Of a stretch of 64,000 nt of DNA, positions 9,682 through 18,382 are shown piece by piece. This DNA comes from Achromobacter animicus. GTDB taxonomy: Bacteria > Pseudomonadota > Gammaproteobacteria > Burkholderiales > Burkholderiaceae_B. The translations under genes were made by a program, and so were the position numbers. The first letter of the stretch is position 1; each line of letters opens with the position of its first letter. The notes under the pieces were generated by a model, which was given only the letters and a program-made list of their open reading frames with translations, was not told the DNA's origin and made no database searches. The stretch is from assembly GCF_902859585.1 (NCBI RefSeq), contig NZ_CADIJM010000002.1:868001-932000 (forward strand). Reading direction: 5' to 3'.

Positions 9682-10135
9682 CCAGGGCGACGCCCCAGCT
9701 GGCCGGATTGCTACCAATGTCGGATGGTCGTAGTCATTCCGGCTACTTGAGTGGCTGAAAAACTGCGCATAGATTGACCAAGGCCGATTTGCCGTTGTGC
9801 GAGTCGGCCGTATGGATGGTCCGCAGCAGAAAGTGTTCAGTGGTGCGTTTTCTCTGTCTTTGTCAGGGAGCCCATTCTTGGACGTCCACCTCCTTCGTGC
9901 AGGCCGGTGCGCCTCACGCACACGCCGTCTATCCCCGTTCGCGCCGCTCCATACCGCCGCCTCGTTTTGCGGCGGCGCACTGTCGTCCCTTTCCCCTCGT
10001 TTCCACTGACCTTGATCCACGGAGCGTGCCCGCCACATCGACACCGAACGCGCATTAGCTAGAAAAAACATCGTCGTGCATGTTGGAAGTCCCCTCAGTG
10101 AACTTCGCCAAACACATCCATTAGGAGCGACAACA
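9682..10135. other. Non-coding stretch upstream of the DUF1254 gene
   Basis: 454 nt with no gene I can support; the short frames lack ribosome-binding sites. The only structure seen is a GC hairpin with 7-bp arms CCGCCGC/GCGGCGG at 9954-9975 and an 8-nt loop, without a T-tract. The promoter for 10136 should lie in the AT-richer part near 10050-10120. Confidence 0.5.
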
Positions 10136-11590
10136 ATGAAGCTAACTCGCCGCAAACTGAACGCAGGGGGATTGGCCCTGCTGGCTGCAGGATCGCTGGG
10201 GCCGGCCTTCCGGGCCTCGGCCGCCGCCTCGGAAGGGCTGGTCGCCAATCTGCCTGAAGCCGATGACCGTTTCGTCCTGGCCACCGACGCCTACATCTAC
10301 GCCTACCCGCTGGTGACCATGGAGATGACCCGCCGGGTGATCACCAACGTCGCCGAACCCAAGGGCACGCGCGCGCCGATGGGCCAACTCATCAAGTTGC
10401 GTCAGTACCCGGACGCCAAGTTCCGCGACGTGACGGCGCCAAACGCCGACACGCTGTACACCACGGCGTTTTTTGATGTGGGCGACGAACCCTGGGTCGT
10501 CAGCCTGCCCGACCTGAACGGCCGCTACGCGCTGTTTCCGCTGCTGGACGGCTGGACGACCGTGTTCGACGTGCCCGGCAAGCGCACGACTGGCACGGGC
10601 GCGCAGACCTTCATCGTGACGGGGCCGGGCTGGGAAGGAACGGTGCCGCAGGGCATGAAGCAGTACAAGTCGCCGACTAGCATCGTCTGGCTGCTGGGCC
10701 GCATCTATTGCACGGGCACGCCCGAAGACTACGCTGAAGTGCACAAGCTGCAGGACCAGGTGAAGATCGCGCCGCTGAGCGGCTGGGGCAAGGACTGGAA
10801 GGCGCCGCAGGGCAAGGTCGATTCGGCCATCGACATGAAAACGCCGGTGCGCGACCAGGTCAACAACATGGATGCGGCCGAGTATTTCTCGCTGTTCGCG
10901 CAACTGCTCAAGCGCAATCCGCCGACGGTGGCCGACGCGCCCATGGTCGAGAAACTGGCGACGATCGGCATCGTGCCGGGCCAGGATTTCGACAAGTCCA
11001 AATTGCCCGCCGATTTTGCCAAGCGTGTGCCGGAAACCGGCTTCGCACGCATCATGGCGCACTTCCGGTCCAACGATGGCGACATCCAGCACATCGATGG
11101 ATGGGGCTTCACGACCAAGACCGGCATCTACGGCACCAACTATCTGCAGCGTGCGCTTATCACCGCGATCGGGCTGGGCGCGAACCGCCCGCAGGACTCG
11201 GTCTATCCGACCTCGTTGCGCTCGGCCAATGGCGCCATCCAGCGCGAATACAACGGCTCGGAAAAGTACGTGCTGACCTTCCGCAAGGGGCTGACGCCGC
11301 CGGTGTCGGGGTTCTGGTCGCTGACCATGTATGACCAGAATTACTTCTTCGTCGATAACCCGCTGAACCGCTATTCCATCAGCGAGCGCCAGCCGCTCAA
11401 GCGCAAGCCCGATGGGTCGATTGATCTGCTGATCCAGAACGAATCGCCGGGTCCGGAGATGGAGTCGAACTGGCTGCCGGCTCCCAAGGGCCGGTTCATT
11501 CTGATGATGCGTCTGTATTGGCCGAACGAAAGCGATCCTTCCATCATCAATGGCTCGTGGACGGTGCCGCCGGTGCGGCGCGTGAGCTGA
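10136..11590 (+). CDS. DUF1254/DUF1214 domain protein, exported
   Basis: A 484-residue protein with an N-terminal DUF1254 and a C-terminal DUF1214 domain, a pair common in proteobacteria and without a settled biochemical role. The ATG at 10136 follows TTAGGAG. The N-terminus (LTRRKLNAGGLALLAAG) has a twin arginine before a hydrophobic run and an ASA cleavage site, so export through Tat is plausible. Family signatures visible are TLYTTAFFDVGDEP near residue 105 and the C-terminal GFWSLTMYDQNYFF and NWLPAPKG motifs. The next gene, a beta-barrel-like protein, is 85 nt downstream and may be co-transcribed. Confidence 0.88.
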   Translation: MKLTRRKLNAGGLALLAAGSLGPAFRASAAASEGLVANLPEADDRFVLATDAYIYAYPLVTMEMTRRVITNVAEPKGTRAPMGQLIKLRQYPDAKFRDVTAPNADTLYTTAFFDVGDEPWVVSLPDLNGRYALFPLLDGWTTVFDVPGKRTTGTGAQTFIVTGPGWEGTVPQGMKQYKSPTSIVWLLGRIYCTGTPEDYAEVHKLQDQVKIAPLSGWGKDWKAPQGKVDSAIDMKTPVRDQVNNMDAAEYFSLFAQLLKRNPPTVADAPMVEKLATIGIVPGQDFDKSKLPADFAKRVPETGFARIMAHFRSNDGDIQHIDGWGFTTKTGIYGTNYLQRALITAIGLGANRPQDSVYPTSLRSANGAIQREYNGSEKYVLTFRKGLTPPVSGFWSLTMYDQNYFFVDNPLNRYSISERQPLKRKPDGSIDLLIQNESPGPEMESNWLPAPKGRFILMMRLYWPNESDPSIINGSWTVPPVRRVS

Positions 11591-11675
11591 CGCGGTCATG
11601 GCGGCAGGGCGCGCCCAGGACCTTCCGGGGTGCGGCCCGCCTGTCTGCATACGCCTTCGGGCCGGAGGACACGCG

Positions 11676-12452
11676 ATGAAAATGTACGTCTTTGCCTGTG
11701 CGGCATGCACCGCGCTGCATGCCGGAACCGCGTTCGCGGCCGAGCCGCAGACGGCACCCGCCGTCGACGCAGCAGTTTCCGACGAATGGAAGTTTTCGGT
11801 GTCGCCGTATTTATGGGCGCCGGCGCTATCCGGGAAGATCACGCATCGGCGGCTACCGCCCGTCGACGTCGATGCGAGCTTCGACAAGATCTTCGACAAC
11901 CTGGATTTCGCGGCCATGCTGATGGGCGATGCGCGCAAAGGCCGGTACAGCATCTTTGGCGACCTGCTGTACGTGAAGGTCGGCGCGCAAGGCGACACGC
12001 CGCGGGGAATTCTGGCCGACAGCGCGGACGTGAAGAACGAGTCGTTCACGGGCATGATCGGCGCGGGCTATTCCGTGCTGGACAGGTCAGAGCACAGCCT
12101 GGACGTGGTAGGCGGCCTGCGGGTCTGGTCGGTGGACAACAGCATCAGGTTCAATGGTCCGCTGACACGGGGCACAAAGCACAGCGACAGCGCGACGTGG
12201 GTGGACGCCATGGTGGGCGTTCGCGGCACCTACAACTTTCATTCCAGGGCCTATCTGACGGGCTGGGGCATGATCGGGGCAGGGGGCGCGCAGGCGGACT
12301 GGGACCTGGGGCTTGGCGTGGGCTACAACTTCAACAAGTCGGTGTCGGCCACAGTGGGATACCGCGCGATGGGCGTGGACTACGAACGCAACGGCTTCAA
12401 GTACGACGTGGTGTTGCAGGGGCCGATCGCGGGGGTGACGATCCGTTTTTGA
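11676..12452 (+). CDS. Putative outer-membrane beta-barrel protein
   Basis: A 258-residue protein starting at ATG 11676, preceded by GGAGG. It has a signal peptide ending AFA-AE near residue 22. The mature chain alternates polar and hydrophobic residues in strands rich in glycine and aromatic residues (SVSPYLWAPALSG, GRYSIFGDLLYVKVG, DLGLGVGYNFNKSVSATVGYR) and ends with a terminal phenylalanine (VTIRF), the pattern of a small outer-membrane barrel. No specific family name is certain. It lies 85 nt after the DUF1254 gene and converges with the ABC ATPase gene, 21 nt away. Confidence 0.75.
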   Translation: MKMYVFACAACTALHAGTAFAAEPQTAPAVDAAVSDEWKFSVSPYLWAPALSGKITHRRLPPVDVDASFDKIFDNLDFAAMLMGDARKGRYSIFGDLLYVKVGAQGDTPRGILADSADVKNESFTGMIGAGYSVLDRSEHSLDVVGGLRVWSVDNSIRFNGPLTRGTKHSDSATWVDAMVGVRGTYNFHSRAYLTGWGMIGAGGAQADWDLGLGVGYNFNKSVSATVGYRAMGVDYERNGFKYDVVLQGPIAGVTIRF

Positions 12453-12473
12453 ACGACGTGTTCCGCAGTGGGT

Positions 12474-13088
12474 TCAGCGCAGGTCGGCCACGTTGACGGT
12501 GGTGGCGCCGCAGGCCTGCACCAGTTCAGGGTCGTGGCTGGCAAACAGCACGACGCGGTCTTGCGCCCAGCGCTTGAACACCTCAGCCAGCACGCCGCGC
12601 GCCTGGGCGTCCAGCCCGTTGCTGGGGCCGTCGGCCACGACGACCGCCGGATTGCCCAGCGCGGCGGCGGTCAGGTAGATCTTGCGACGCGTGCCGGTGG
12701 ACATCTGCTCGAAACGCTTGTCCAGATGCGGCTCAAGACCAAGCTGGCGGGCCAGTTCCCATATCGAGTCGTCCAGCGTCACGCCTTTGGCTTGGGCCGC
12801 CTGTTCCAGCAGGCCGCGTCCCGTCTGCTCGGGAAACGCCATGCAATTGTCCGGCACCCAGGCCAGGCGGGACTGCGCAACTTGCGGCGCGTCGCGCAGC
12901 GAGTGGCCGTCGATGTGCACGTCGCCGCCGTCCGGCGCGAGGGCGCCGGCGATGATGTTCAGCAGGCTGGACTTGCCGGTGCTGTCTTCTTCGCACAGCG
13001 CCACGCAGCCTGGCGCAAAGGTATGCGTCAGTCCCTGGAACACGATGTAGTCGCCGTAGCGCTTGCTGAGATTGTCGATGCGTAGCAT
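12474..13088 (-). CDS. ABC-type ATPase domain protein with degenerate catalytic motifs
   Basis: A 204-residue single-domain ABC ATPase fold, the size of a stand-alone exporter-type ATPase. The core order is recognisable, but key motifs deviate: Walker A reads CEEDSTGKSSL (the first glycine of GxxGxGKS is glutamate, while GKS is kept), the signature is MSTGTRRK instead of LSGGQ, and Walker B reads VVVADGPSNGLD, with glycine where the catalytic glutamate should be. The switch histidine (FASHDPE) is present. No membrane-domain partner is encoded nearby. ATP binding remains possible but hydrolysis should be impaired. It could be a regulatory or decaying ABC protein. The reading was checked on the DNA strand for both motifs. 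Confidence 0.8.
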   Translation of the reverse strand: MLRIDNLSKRYGDYIVFQGLTHTFAPGCVALCEEDSTGKSSLLNIIAGALAPDGGDVHIDGHSLRDAPQVAQSRLAWVPDNCMAFPEQTGRGLLEQAAQAKGVTLDDSIWELARQLGLEPHLDKRFEQMSTGTRRKIYLTAAALGNPAVVVADGPSNGLDAQARGVLAEVFKRWAQDRVVLFASHDPELVQACGATTVNVADLR

Positions 13089-13229
13089 GCGGCAAGTGTA
13101 CGAGAGGAACGCGTTCCGCGGCCACTGGAAGGCGAGGCCGTATTCGATCGGGTCGAGCAGGCCATGGGTTGTCGTGTCCGGACCCGGCCGTTAGCATCGG
13201 CGGCTACCCGCCAAAAAACCGGAGACTTC

Positions 13230-14015
13230 ATGACTGCGCCCATTCCTGAATTCACCCATGCCGTCGTAACGCGCGACGCACGCGGCGTCTATACCCTGCA
13301 GATCCACGATGCCAAGAGCCTGAACATCCTGGCGTCGGCCGTCACACTGAGCCTGACCGAGGCGGCGCGCTGGATCGCGGCGCAGGATGACGCGCGCGCC
13401 GTGGTGATCCGCGGGACGGGCGAGAAGGCCTTCGTGGGTGGGGCAAATATTCATGAAATGGCCGAGCTGGACCCGCCCGGCGCACGTGCCTTCATCACGC
13501 GGCTGCGCGACCTCTGCGATGCGGTGGCGGACATTCCCGTGCCGACCATTGCCCGGTTGCCGGGCTTTTGCCTGGGCGCCGGTATGGAGCTGGCGGCTGC
13601 CTGCGACATCCGGCTGGGATCGGCGGACGGCGTGTTTGGCATGCCGGAGGTGCGCGTCGGGATTCCCTCGGTGATCCATGCGCTGTTGTTGCCTGCGCTG
13701 ATCGGCCAGGGCCGGACCAATTGGCTGCTGCTTACCGGCGAGACGGTGGATGCGGTGCAGGCGCGAGATTGGGGGTTTCTGGAGTTCCTATGCGAGCCCG
13801 GAGGGCTGGACGCGCTGGTTGAACGGACCGTGGCGCCGATTGCCGCCAGCGGCCCGCGCGCCGTGCGGTCGCAGAAGGCCTTGCTGCGTTACTGGGCGGA
13901 ATCGTCGATCCAGGCCGGTTTGGACCGTAGCGTCGAGGCCTTTGGTGAAGCCTTCACCACCGACGAGCCGCGCCGGTGCATGGCGCCGTTTCTGGCGCGC
14001 AAACGGCATCGCTAG
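13230..14015 (+). CDS. Enoyl-CoA hydratase/isomerase family protein
   Basis: A 261-residue crotonase-fold enzyme, probably acting on a 2-enoyl-CoA or related acyl-CoA in the cytoplasm. The ATG at 13230 follows GGAGA. Crotonase features are present: the oxyanion-hole segment ENP-like KAFVGGANIHEMAEL near residue 68, the LGAGMELAAACDIRLGS segment with the first catalytic glutamate, and VFGMPEVRVGIPS with the second. The divergent ABC ATPase gene starts 141 nt away. No other fatty-acid genes adjoin it, so the substrate is open. Confidence 0.88.
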   Translation: MTAPIPEFTHAVVTRDARGVYTLQIHDAKSLNILASAVTLSLTEAARWIAAQDDARAVVIRGTGEKAFVGGANIHEMAELDPPGARAFITRLRDLCDAVADIPVPTIARLPGFCLGAGMELAAACDIRLGSADGVFGMPEVRVGIPSVIHALLLPALIGQGRTNWLLLTGETVDAVQARDWGFLEFLCEPGGLDALVERTVAPIAASGPRAVRSQKALLRYWAESSIQAGLDRSVEAFGEAFTTDEPRRCMAPFLARKRHR

Positions 14016-14145
14016 GCAAGAAGACGGTGCGCTGCAACCGGCCCCGCAGGACGCGCGCCGCGGTGCGTGCGCAAGAGGGTTTCGCGCATTCAGACAGGAA
14101 CGCCATGTGCTGACGTTCAAGGATGTCACGGCACAAGGAGCCGAC

Positions 14146-14301
14146 ATGATTGCCGAAACGAACGAAATGGAATGCTGTATCGATAGCTGTCTGACCTGCT
14201 ATCGCACGTGCGTAAAGACCGCAATGACTCATTGCCTGGAGGTGGGGGGCGAGCACGTTGAAATGGCGTCTTCAGCGATCGGGAAGACGGGTACGCAATG
14301 A
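14146..14301 (+). pseudogene. Truncated four-helix-bundle copper-binding protein (Csp-like) remnant
   Basis: A 51-residue open frame with a good GGAG site. Residues 9-39 (CCIDSCLTCYRTCVKTAMTHC, then GGEHVE) match the first helices of the cysteine-rich copper-storage (Csp/DUF326-like) proteins, which normally run past 100 residues with more CxxC helices. After GEHVE the similarity stops abruptly and the frame ends 12 codons later, so helices 3 and 4 are missing. I see no continuation in the other frames before the DUF3606 gene. A short functional peptide cannot be excluded. Confidence 0.6.
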
Positions 14302-14304
14302 CAA

Positions 14305-14320
14305 GCCCCGCAAACGGGGC
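14305..14320 (-). terminator. Hairpin after the DUF3606 gene
   Basis: Perfect 6-bp stem GCCCCG/CGGGGC with a 4-nt loop, 10 nt past the DUF3606 stop on the minus strand and followed there by the T-rich TTGTCATT. A weak intrinsic terminator. Confidence 0.5.
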
Positions 14321-14330
14321 CTGCCTCAGA

Positions 14331-14507
14331 TCACTTCCGGAGATGCTCGCGCACGGCCGTGGCGGATGGCCCGACCGCTTTCACGGCGTCGCGCAATTGG
14401 GCTTCGCTGACGCCGAGCGCCTGGGTCCAGTAGCGCAGTTCATGCGTTTCGTTGACATTGATTCGGGAACGGTCCTGGGGACCGCGTTTGCTCAGGTCGT
14501 CTGACAT
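14331..14507 (-). CDS. DUF3606 small protein
   Basis: A 58-residue protein read directly on the minus strand. It starts at ATG 14507 behind GGAGGATAGAAAC, a strong ribosome-binding site. The sequence MSDDLSKRGPQDRSRINVNE, then HELRYW, GVSEAQLRDAV, KAVGPSA and VREHL matches the DUF3606 family along its whole length. These are small basic stress-associated proteins common in Burkholderiales, with unknown function. The gene ends at 14331 and is followed by a hairpin. It lies downstream of the PIG-L gene on the same strand, 71 nt away, but its own ribosome-binding site and the hairpin between them suggest independent expression. Confidence 0.88.
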   Translation of the reverse strand: MSDDLSKRGPQDRSRINVNETHELRYWTQALGVSEAQLRDAVKAVGPSATAVREHLRK

Positions 14508-14554
14508 GTTTCTATCCTCCGGGTTGAGACGCCCCGGAGGTCAGCAAGCGTCAT

Positions 14555-14577
14555 GCCCGCGCCCAGCGGGCTTTTTT
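14555..14577 (+). terminator. Intrinsic terminator, plus strand
   Basis: Stem GCCCGC/GCGGGC (14555-14560 and 14566-14571) with a 5-nt loop followed directly by six Ts (14572-14577). It would stop rightward transcripts from the enoyl-CoA hydratase and Csp remnant side before they run antisense into the PIG-L gene. Confidence 0.7.
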
Positions 14578-14578
14578 G

Positions 14579-16660
14579 TCATTGCACGCGGGTCGGCGTC
14601 GCCACGCGCGAGGTCTGGGCGGGCATGCGCTCGACCGTCAGCGCAGCCGGTTCAGCCGTGGATGGCCGGACCACGACGGCCTTGTTTGCGCTGGCGGCGC
14701 CCAGATTGGGCAGGTCGGCCGGCCGCGCGGCCACGGCCGTGAACGGACCGCCGCCGCTGGCCGGAACGCCGTCCAGCGTCAGGTTGGCAGCCCAGACGCC
14801 ACGTTGGCGCGACAGCACCTGATAGCGCTGCGGTGCGCCGGCGGCGCGTGCAACCAGATACAGCGTGCCGTCGACCAGGCTGATGGCGGGTGGCGATGCG
14901 GCTTCGGCGTCCAGCTTGCCGAGCTTGCCGTGTTCAAGCAGCCAGAGCTGTCCGCCCGCGCGCTCCAGTATCGCGAGCACGACGTTGCCGGCGTTGTCGG
15001 CGTGGATGGCGGGGCGGCCGATGTAGGGCACGCCCAAGTCGGCCGGCGCGCTCCAGTCCATGTTCAGGTCGGTGGTGTCGCCGGCTTCGACCAGCTTGGT
15101 CAGGTGGTTGTTGGCGCGCTGGCGGAAGTAAAGCTCGACGCGGTCTTCGTGGTTGCGGATGGCGGCCAGTCCGCCGGCCGCTTCCGGCGCGGCGACGCGG
15201 CGCCAGCCTTGCCATTCCGACCGTTGGCCCTTGGCGGCCGGGAGCTGGCGGGTATAGAAGAGTTCGCCTTTGGCGGCGATCGCAAACACGACGTAACGTC
15301 CATCCGAACCGCGCGCCGCGGCCGGTGAGCCCGAGGCGCCTTCCAGCGGCGGCAGCGCCTGCCAGGTGCTCCAGCTGCCATCGATGCCGGACGGCGTGAT
15401 CCAGTGCAGCACGCCGTCATAACCCAGCGCGACGGCGGCGGCCTCGCCGCGCGGCGCGACGGCGGGGATCTGCGTGACGCGCAGGCCGCCGAGCGCCTGC
15501 CACCCCTGCCAGGTGCCGTCATGGCGCTGTTTGTTGGCCCAGACGCCGCCCAGCGGGTCGCGCGCCATCAGGCCGGCCGTGCCGTCGGCGTGGGCAAACG
15601 ACACCACGGGGCCGGTGGTCCGGCCGCCCAGGCTGTGCCAGCGCTTTTCGCCGGAATCCCAGCTGTTCACGGCGGCGTTGGTCTCGCCCGCGGCAAACAC
15701 GACGAGTCCGCCGCGTCCGTCGGGGTAAACCTGCGGGGCAACGTCGTGCCGGGATACGTAGTAGGCGCGCTGCACCCACGCGGCTGCAGGCCCGGCGGGT
15801 TCCTGGCAGCCCTTGGGGCCGGCGCAATAGTGGTAGTCGTTCCAGGCGTAGTGCTGGAAGATCACCGACTTGCTGGCGATTTCCGACTCGGCCAGATTGG
15901 TGGCGCGTTCCTGGCTGGGGTAATCGATATAGCCGGTCTCGGCATAGTTGCCGGGCGCCCGCAGCATGGCTTCGCGCGCCAGCCGGGCGCTGGCGATGTG
16001 GTCGGGGTGGCCGTGGCCCGCGCAGCGCCAGCACAGCTGGGTGTACGGCACGCTGATCGTGTCGTCCAGGTGCCGTACGGTGGTGGGGCCGTACTGGCGG
16101 ATCATTTCGGCCAGCGTGTCCACAAGCTGCTCGCGCGTGTAGACCTCGGCGTGCGGGCCCAGCGTGTCCACGCTTTGGTTGGGTTCGGACTCCGTGCGGC
16201 TCAGCGGCGTCAGGCTGCCCCAGCCTTTGCCCAGCCAGGGATCCTTCAGGCGCATGTGCCACAGCTGCACGCGCGGGTTGCCGGTCAGCGTGAAGCGCGC
16301 AATCTGGCGGCCCGCGACGATGCCGGTGTCTTCCTTCCATGCGTCGGGCTGATGCGCCATGTAGGCGTAAGCGGCGCGCACGCCCCGCTCGCGACCCAGC
16401 ATGTAACCTTCGCCTTCGCCAGCGTCGCTGGCGGTCAGGTAGACCAGGCGCACGCAGCCGCCGGCCTCGATGTTCGAGGCGACGTCCGGATTCATGAAGA
16501 GCAGGTCATCATCCAGATGGGCAACGAAGGCCAGATCCTTGATGCCGTGGCATTCGGCCAGCGTCGGTGGCGCGGCCAAGGCGTGGGTGGAGAAGAGGGC
16601 CGCGGCCAGGCAGCAAAGCGCCTGGCACAGCGGGCGCAGCAGGGCAGTAAAAACGGGCAT
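14579..16660 (-). CDS. Secreted PIG-L family deacetylase with C-terminal propeller-like domain
   Basis: A 693-residue exported protein. From ATG 16660 it has a signal peptide (MPVFTALLRPLCQALCCLAA, then ALA-AP near residue 30). The first half is a PIG-L/LmbE N-acetylglucosaminyl deacetylase domain: the zinc-binding HLDDD at residues 48-52 and the HGHPDH motif near 211-216. From about residue 300 it consists of repeated WQGWQALGG- and WSTWQALPP-type strands, as in lectin-like beta-propellers, which could hold glycans for the enzyme. So it probably deacetylates an extracellular or periplasmic amino-sugar polymer. The start codon directly follows the T-tract of a terminator hairpin, so expression must involve read-through or a promoter I could not see. 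Confidence 0.85.
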   Translation of the reverse strand: MPVFTALLRPLCQALCCLAAALFSTHALAAPPTLAECHGIKDLAFVAHLDDDLLFMNPDVASNIEAGGCVRLVYLTASDAGEGEGYMLGRERGVRAAYAYMAHQPDAWKEDTGIVAGRQIARFTLTGNPRVQLWHMRLKDPWLGKGWGSLTPLSRTESEPNQSVDTLGPHAEVYTREQLVDTLAEMIRQYGPTTVRHLDDTISVPYTQLCWRCAGHGHPDHIASARLAREAMLRAPGNYAETGYIDYPSQERATNLAESEIASKSVIFQHYAWNDYHYCAGPKGCQEPAGPAAAWVQRAYYVSRHDVAPQVYPDGRGGLVVFAAGETNAAVNSWDSGEKRWHSLGGRTTGPVVSFAHADGTAGLMARDPLGGVWANKQRHDGTWQGWQALGGLRVTQIPAVAPRGEAAAVALGYDGVLHWITPSGIDGSWSTWQALPPLEGASGSPAAARGSDGRYVVFAIAAKGELFYTRQLPAAKGQRSEWQGWRRVAAPEAAGGLAAIRNHEDRVELYFRQRANNHLTKLVEAGDTTDLNMDWSAPADLGVPYIGRPAIHADNAGNVVLAILERAGGQLWLLEHGKLGKLDAEAASPPAISLVDGTLYLVARAAGAPQRYQVLSRQRGVWAANLTLDGVPASGGGPFTAVAARPADLPNLGAASANKAVVVRPSTAEPAALTVERMPAQTSRVATPTRVQ

Positions 16661-16692
16661 AAAAAAAGCGCTGCATGTTGGAGGTGCAGCGC
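16661..16692 (-). terminator. Intrinsic terminator directly before the PIG-L start codon
   Basis: On the minus strand a 7-bp perfect stem (GCGCTGC/GCAGCGC, at 16686-16692 and 16668-16674) with an 11-nt loop is followed by seven Ts (16661-16667), and then at once by the ATG of the PIG-L gene. It is placed to end transcripts of the MFS gene 140 nt upstream. Confidence 0.75.
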
Positions 16693-16831
16693 GTCTTGTG
16701 GGTGGTAAAGAGTGCGGAAAGTATAGCTGCGGCGCGGCTGCGGGCTGCAATAGGCGCTTGCCCGGTGTGGCGTGGGGCCGACGTTTTGCAATGCGATAAA
16801 TGGGGACGTCCGAATGGCGTCCCCCATTCAT

Positions 16832-18052
16832 TCAACGCGCCGATTCGGTGCTGACCACCAGCTTGTCCGCCCGCGCCGAGCGCGTCCGGCGTTCCAGCAT
16901 CACCGCCCACAGCCACAACGGCATGCTGGCGATGGCGAGCAGGCTGCCGACCCAGCCGGTCGACGTCCATCCGAACCCGGCGGCAATCGCGAGTCCGCCC
17001 AGGAACGGCCCGAGCGCGTTGGCGGTGTTGAACGCGGAATGGTTGAGTGCCGCGGCCAGCCCCTGCGCGTCGCCCGACACGTCCATCAGGCGCGTCTGCA
17101 ACACGGTGCCCAGCGCGCCGCCCACGCCCACGAGAAACACGTTCAGCGTGATCAGCCACACGTTGTGCGCCATGAACGGAAACAGGGCCAGCACCACGGC
17201 AGACCACAGCAGCAACAGGCCGGCCGTGCGCATGACGGCGCGATCGGCAAACACGGGCACGACCATGTTGCCCACCGTCAGGCCGACGCCGAAGGCGCTC
17301 AGCACCAGCGGCACCGTGGCGGGAGAGACCTGCGTGACGGCGGTCAGCGTGTCCGCCAGGTAGGTGTAAATGGAGAACAGCCCGCCGAACCCGACCGCGC
17401 CGATGGCCAGTGTGATCCACACCTGGCCGCGGCCCAGCGCGCTCAGTTCGCGCAGCGGGCTGGCGTGCGGATCGGCGGCCGTGTCCGGGGCATAGGCGCG
17501 CACGCTCAGCATGGTCAGCACCGCCAGCAGCGACACCAGGCCGAAGCTCCAGCGCCAGCCGATGACCTGACCCAGCCAGTTGGCCAGCGGCACGCCGACG
17601 ATGGTGGCGACGGTCAGGCCCAGGAACACGCGGCCCACGGCCACGGTCCGCCGGTTGGCGGGCACCATGGAACTGGCCACCAGCGAGGCGATGCCGAAGT
17701 AGGCGCCATGCGGCAAGCCGCTCAGGAAGCGGAAGAACAGCATCCAGTGGTAGTTGGGGGCGATGGCGCTCAGACCATTGCCGATGGCGAACAGGCCCAT
17801 CAGTGCGATCAGCAGCCGGCGGCGCGGCATGCGGGCGCCCAGCACAGCAAGGATGGGCGCGCCCACCACCACACCCAGCGCGTACGCGCTGATCACATGG
17901 CCGGCGGTGGGGGCGTCAATGCCCAGCGACTGCGAGAAGTAGGGAAGCAGGCTCATCGTCGCGAATTCGGTGGTGCCGATCGCGAAGCTGCCGATGGCTA
18001 GCGCCAGCAGCACCAGGGCGGGCCGGTGCTGCGCGGAAATGGGATGGGACAT
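16832..18052 (-). CDS. MFS transporter, AraJ/arabinose-efflux-like
   Basis: A 406-residue major-facilitator exporter with about 12 hydrophobic segments. I choose the ATG at 18052 (MSHPISAQHRPALVLLALAIG) since the family begins just before the first helix; the open frame reaches about 260 nt further but that part is not membrane-like. The cytoplasmic loop signature GARMPRRRLLIALMG between helices 2 and 3 and FRFLSGLPHGAYFG in helix 4 are typical of the DHA1/AraJ branch, whose members export drugs or sugars. No ribosome-binding site of good quality is seen. It is divergent from the adhesin gene at 18383. Substrate is unknown. Confidence 0.88.
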   Translation of the reverse strand: MSHPISAQHRPALVLLALAIGSFAIGTTEFATMSLLPYFSQSLGIDAPTAGHVISAYALGVVVGAPILAVLGARMPRRRLLIALMGLFAIGNGLSAIAPNYHWMLFFRFLSGLPHGAYFGIASLVASSMVPANRRTVAVGRVFLGLTVATIVGVPLANWLGQVIGWRWSFGLVSLLAVLTMLSVRAYAPDTAADPHASPLRELSALGRGQVWITLAIGAVGFGGLFSIYTYLADTLTAVTQVSPATVPLVLSAFGVGLTVGNMVVPVFADRAVMRTAGLLLLWSAVVLALFPFMAHNVWLITLNVFLVGVGGALGTVLQTRLMDVSGDAQGLAAALNHSAFNTANALGPFLGGLAIAAGFGWTSTGWVGSLLAIASMPLWLWAVMLERRTRSARADKLVVSTESAR

Positions 18053-18382
18053 GAAGACTGGAAGGAGAGGATTGCGGAATGCTGCGATGCAACAGGGGCA
18101 TTGTAGAGGGCCGAACCTGTCATTTGCATGTCGGGTTGTCTTGCCGTCGTCACTGGATGTGAGCCGCGGCAGGGCGCAACGTGCCGTGGCGCCCGCGCGA
18201 TGACCTTCGCGCTTCTTGATATTTGTTCGTTTGCAGGCCCCAACAATAAAAAAGCTTCGATGGTTACGTGGTCGGACGGTCGGTAGTTTGAGAGAGAAAA
18301 CCTCTCCCTCAATCAATCAGGTGAATTGCTTGAACGGACCTTTTTCGACAACGAACGCGCATCGGCGCGAGGTGGACACGCT
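18053..18382. other. Divergent regulatory region between MFS exporter and adhesin genes
   Basis: 330 nt, AT-richer near 18210-18330. A small inverted repeat GAGAG/CTCTC with a 7-nt loop lies at about 18290-18306. A GAGGTGG ribosome-binding site is seen before the adhesin ATG at 18383. No pair of hexamers with correct spacing was convincing. Confidence 0.45.
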
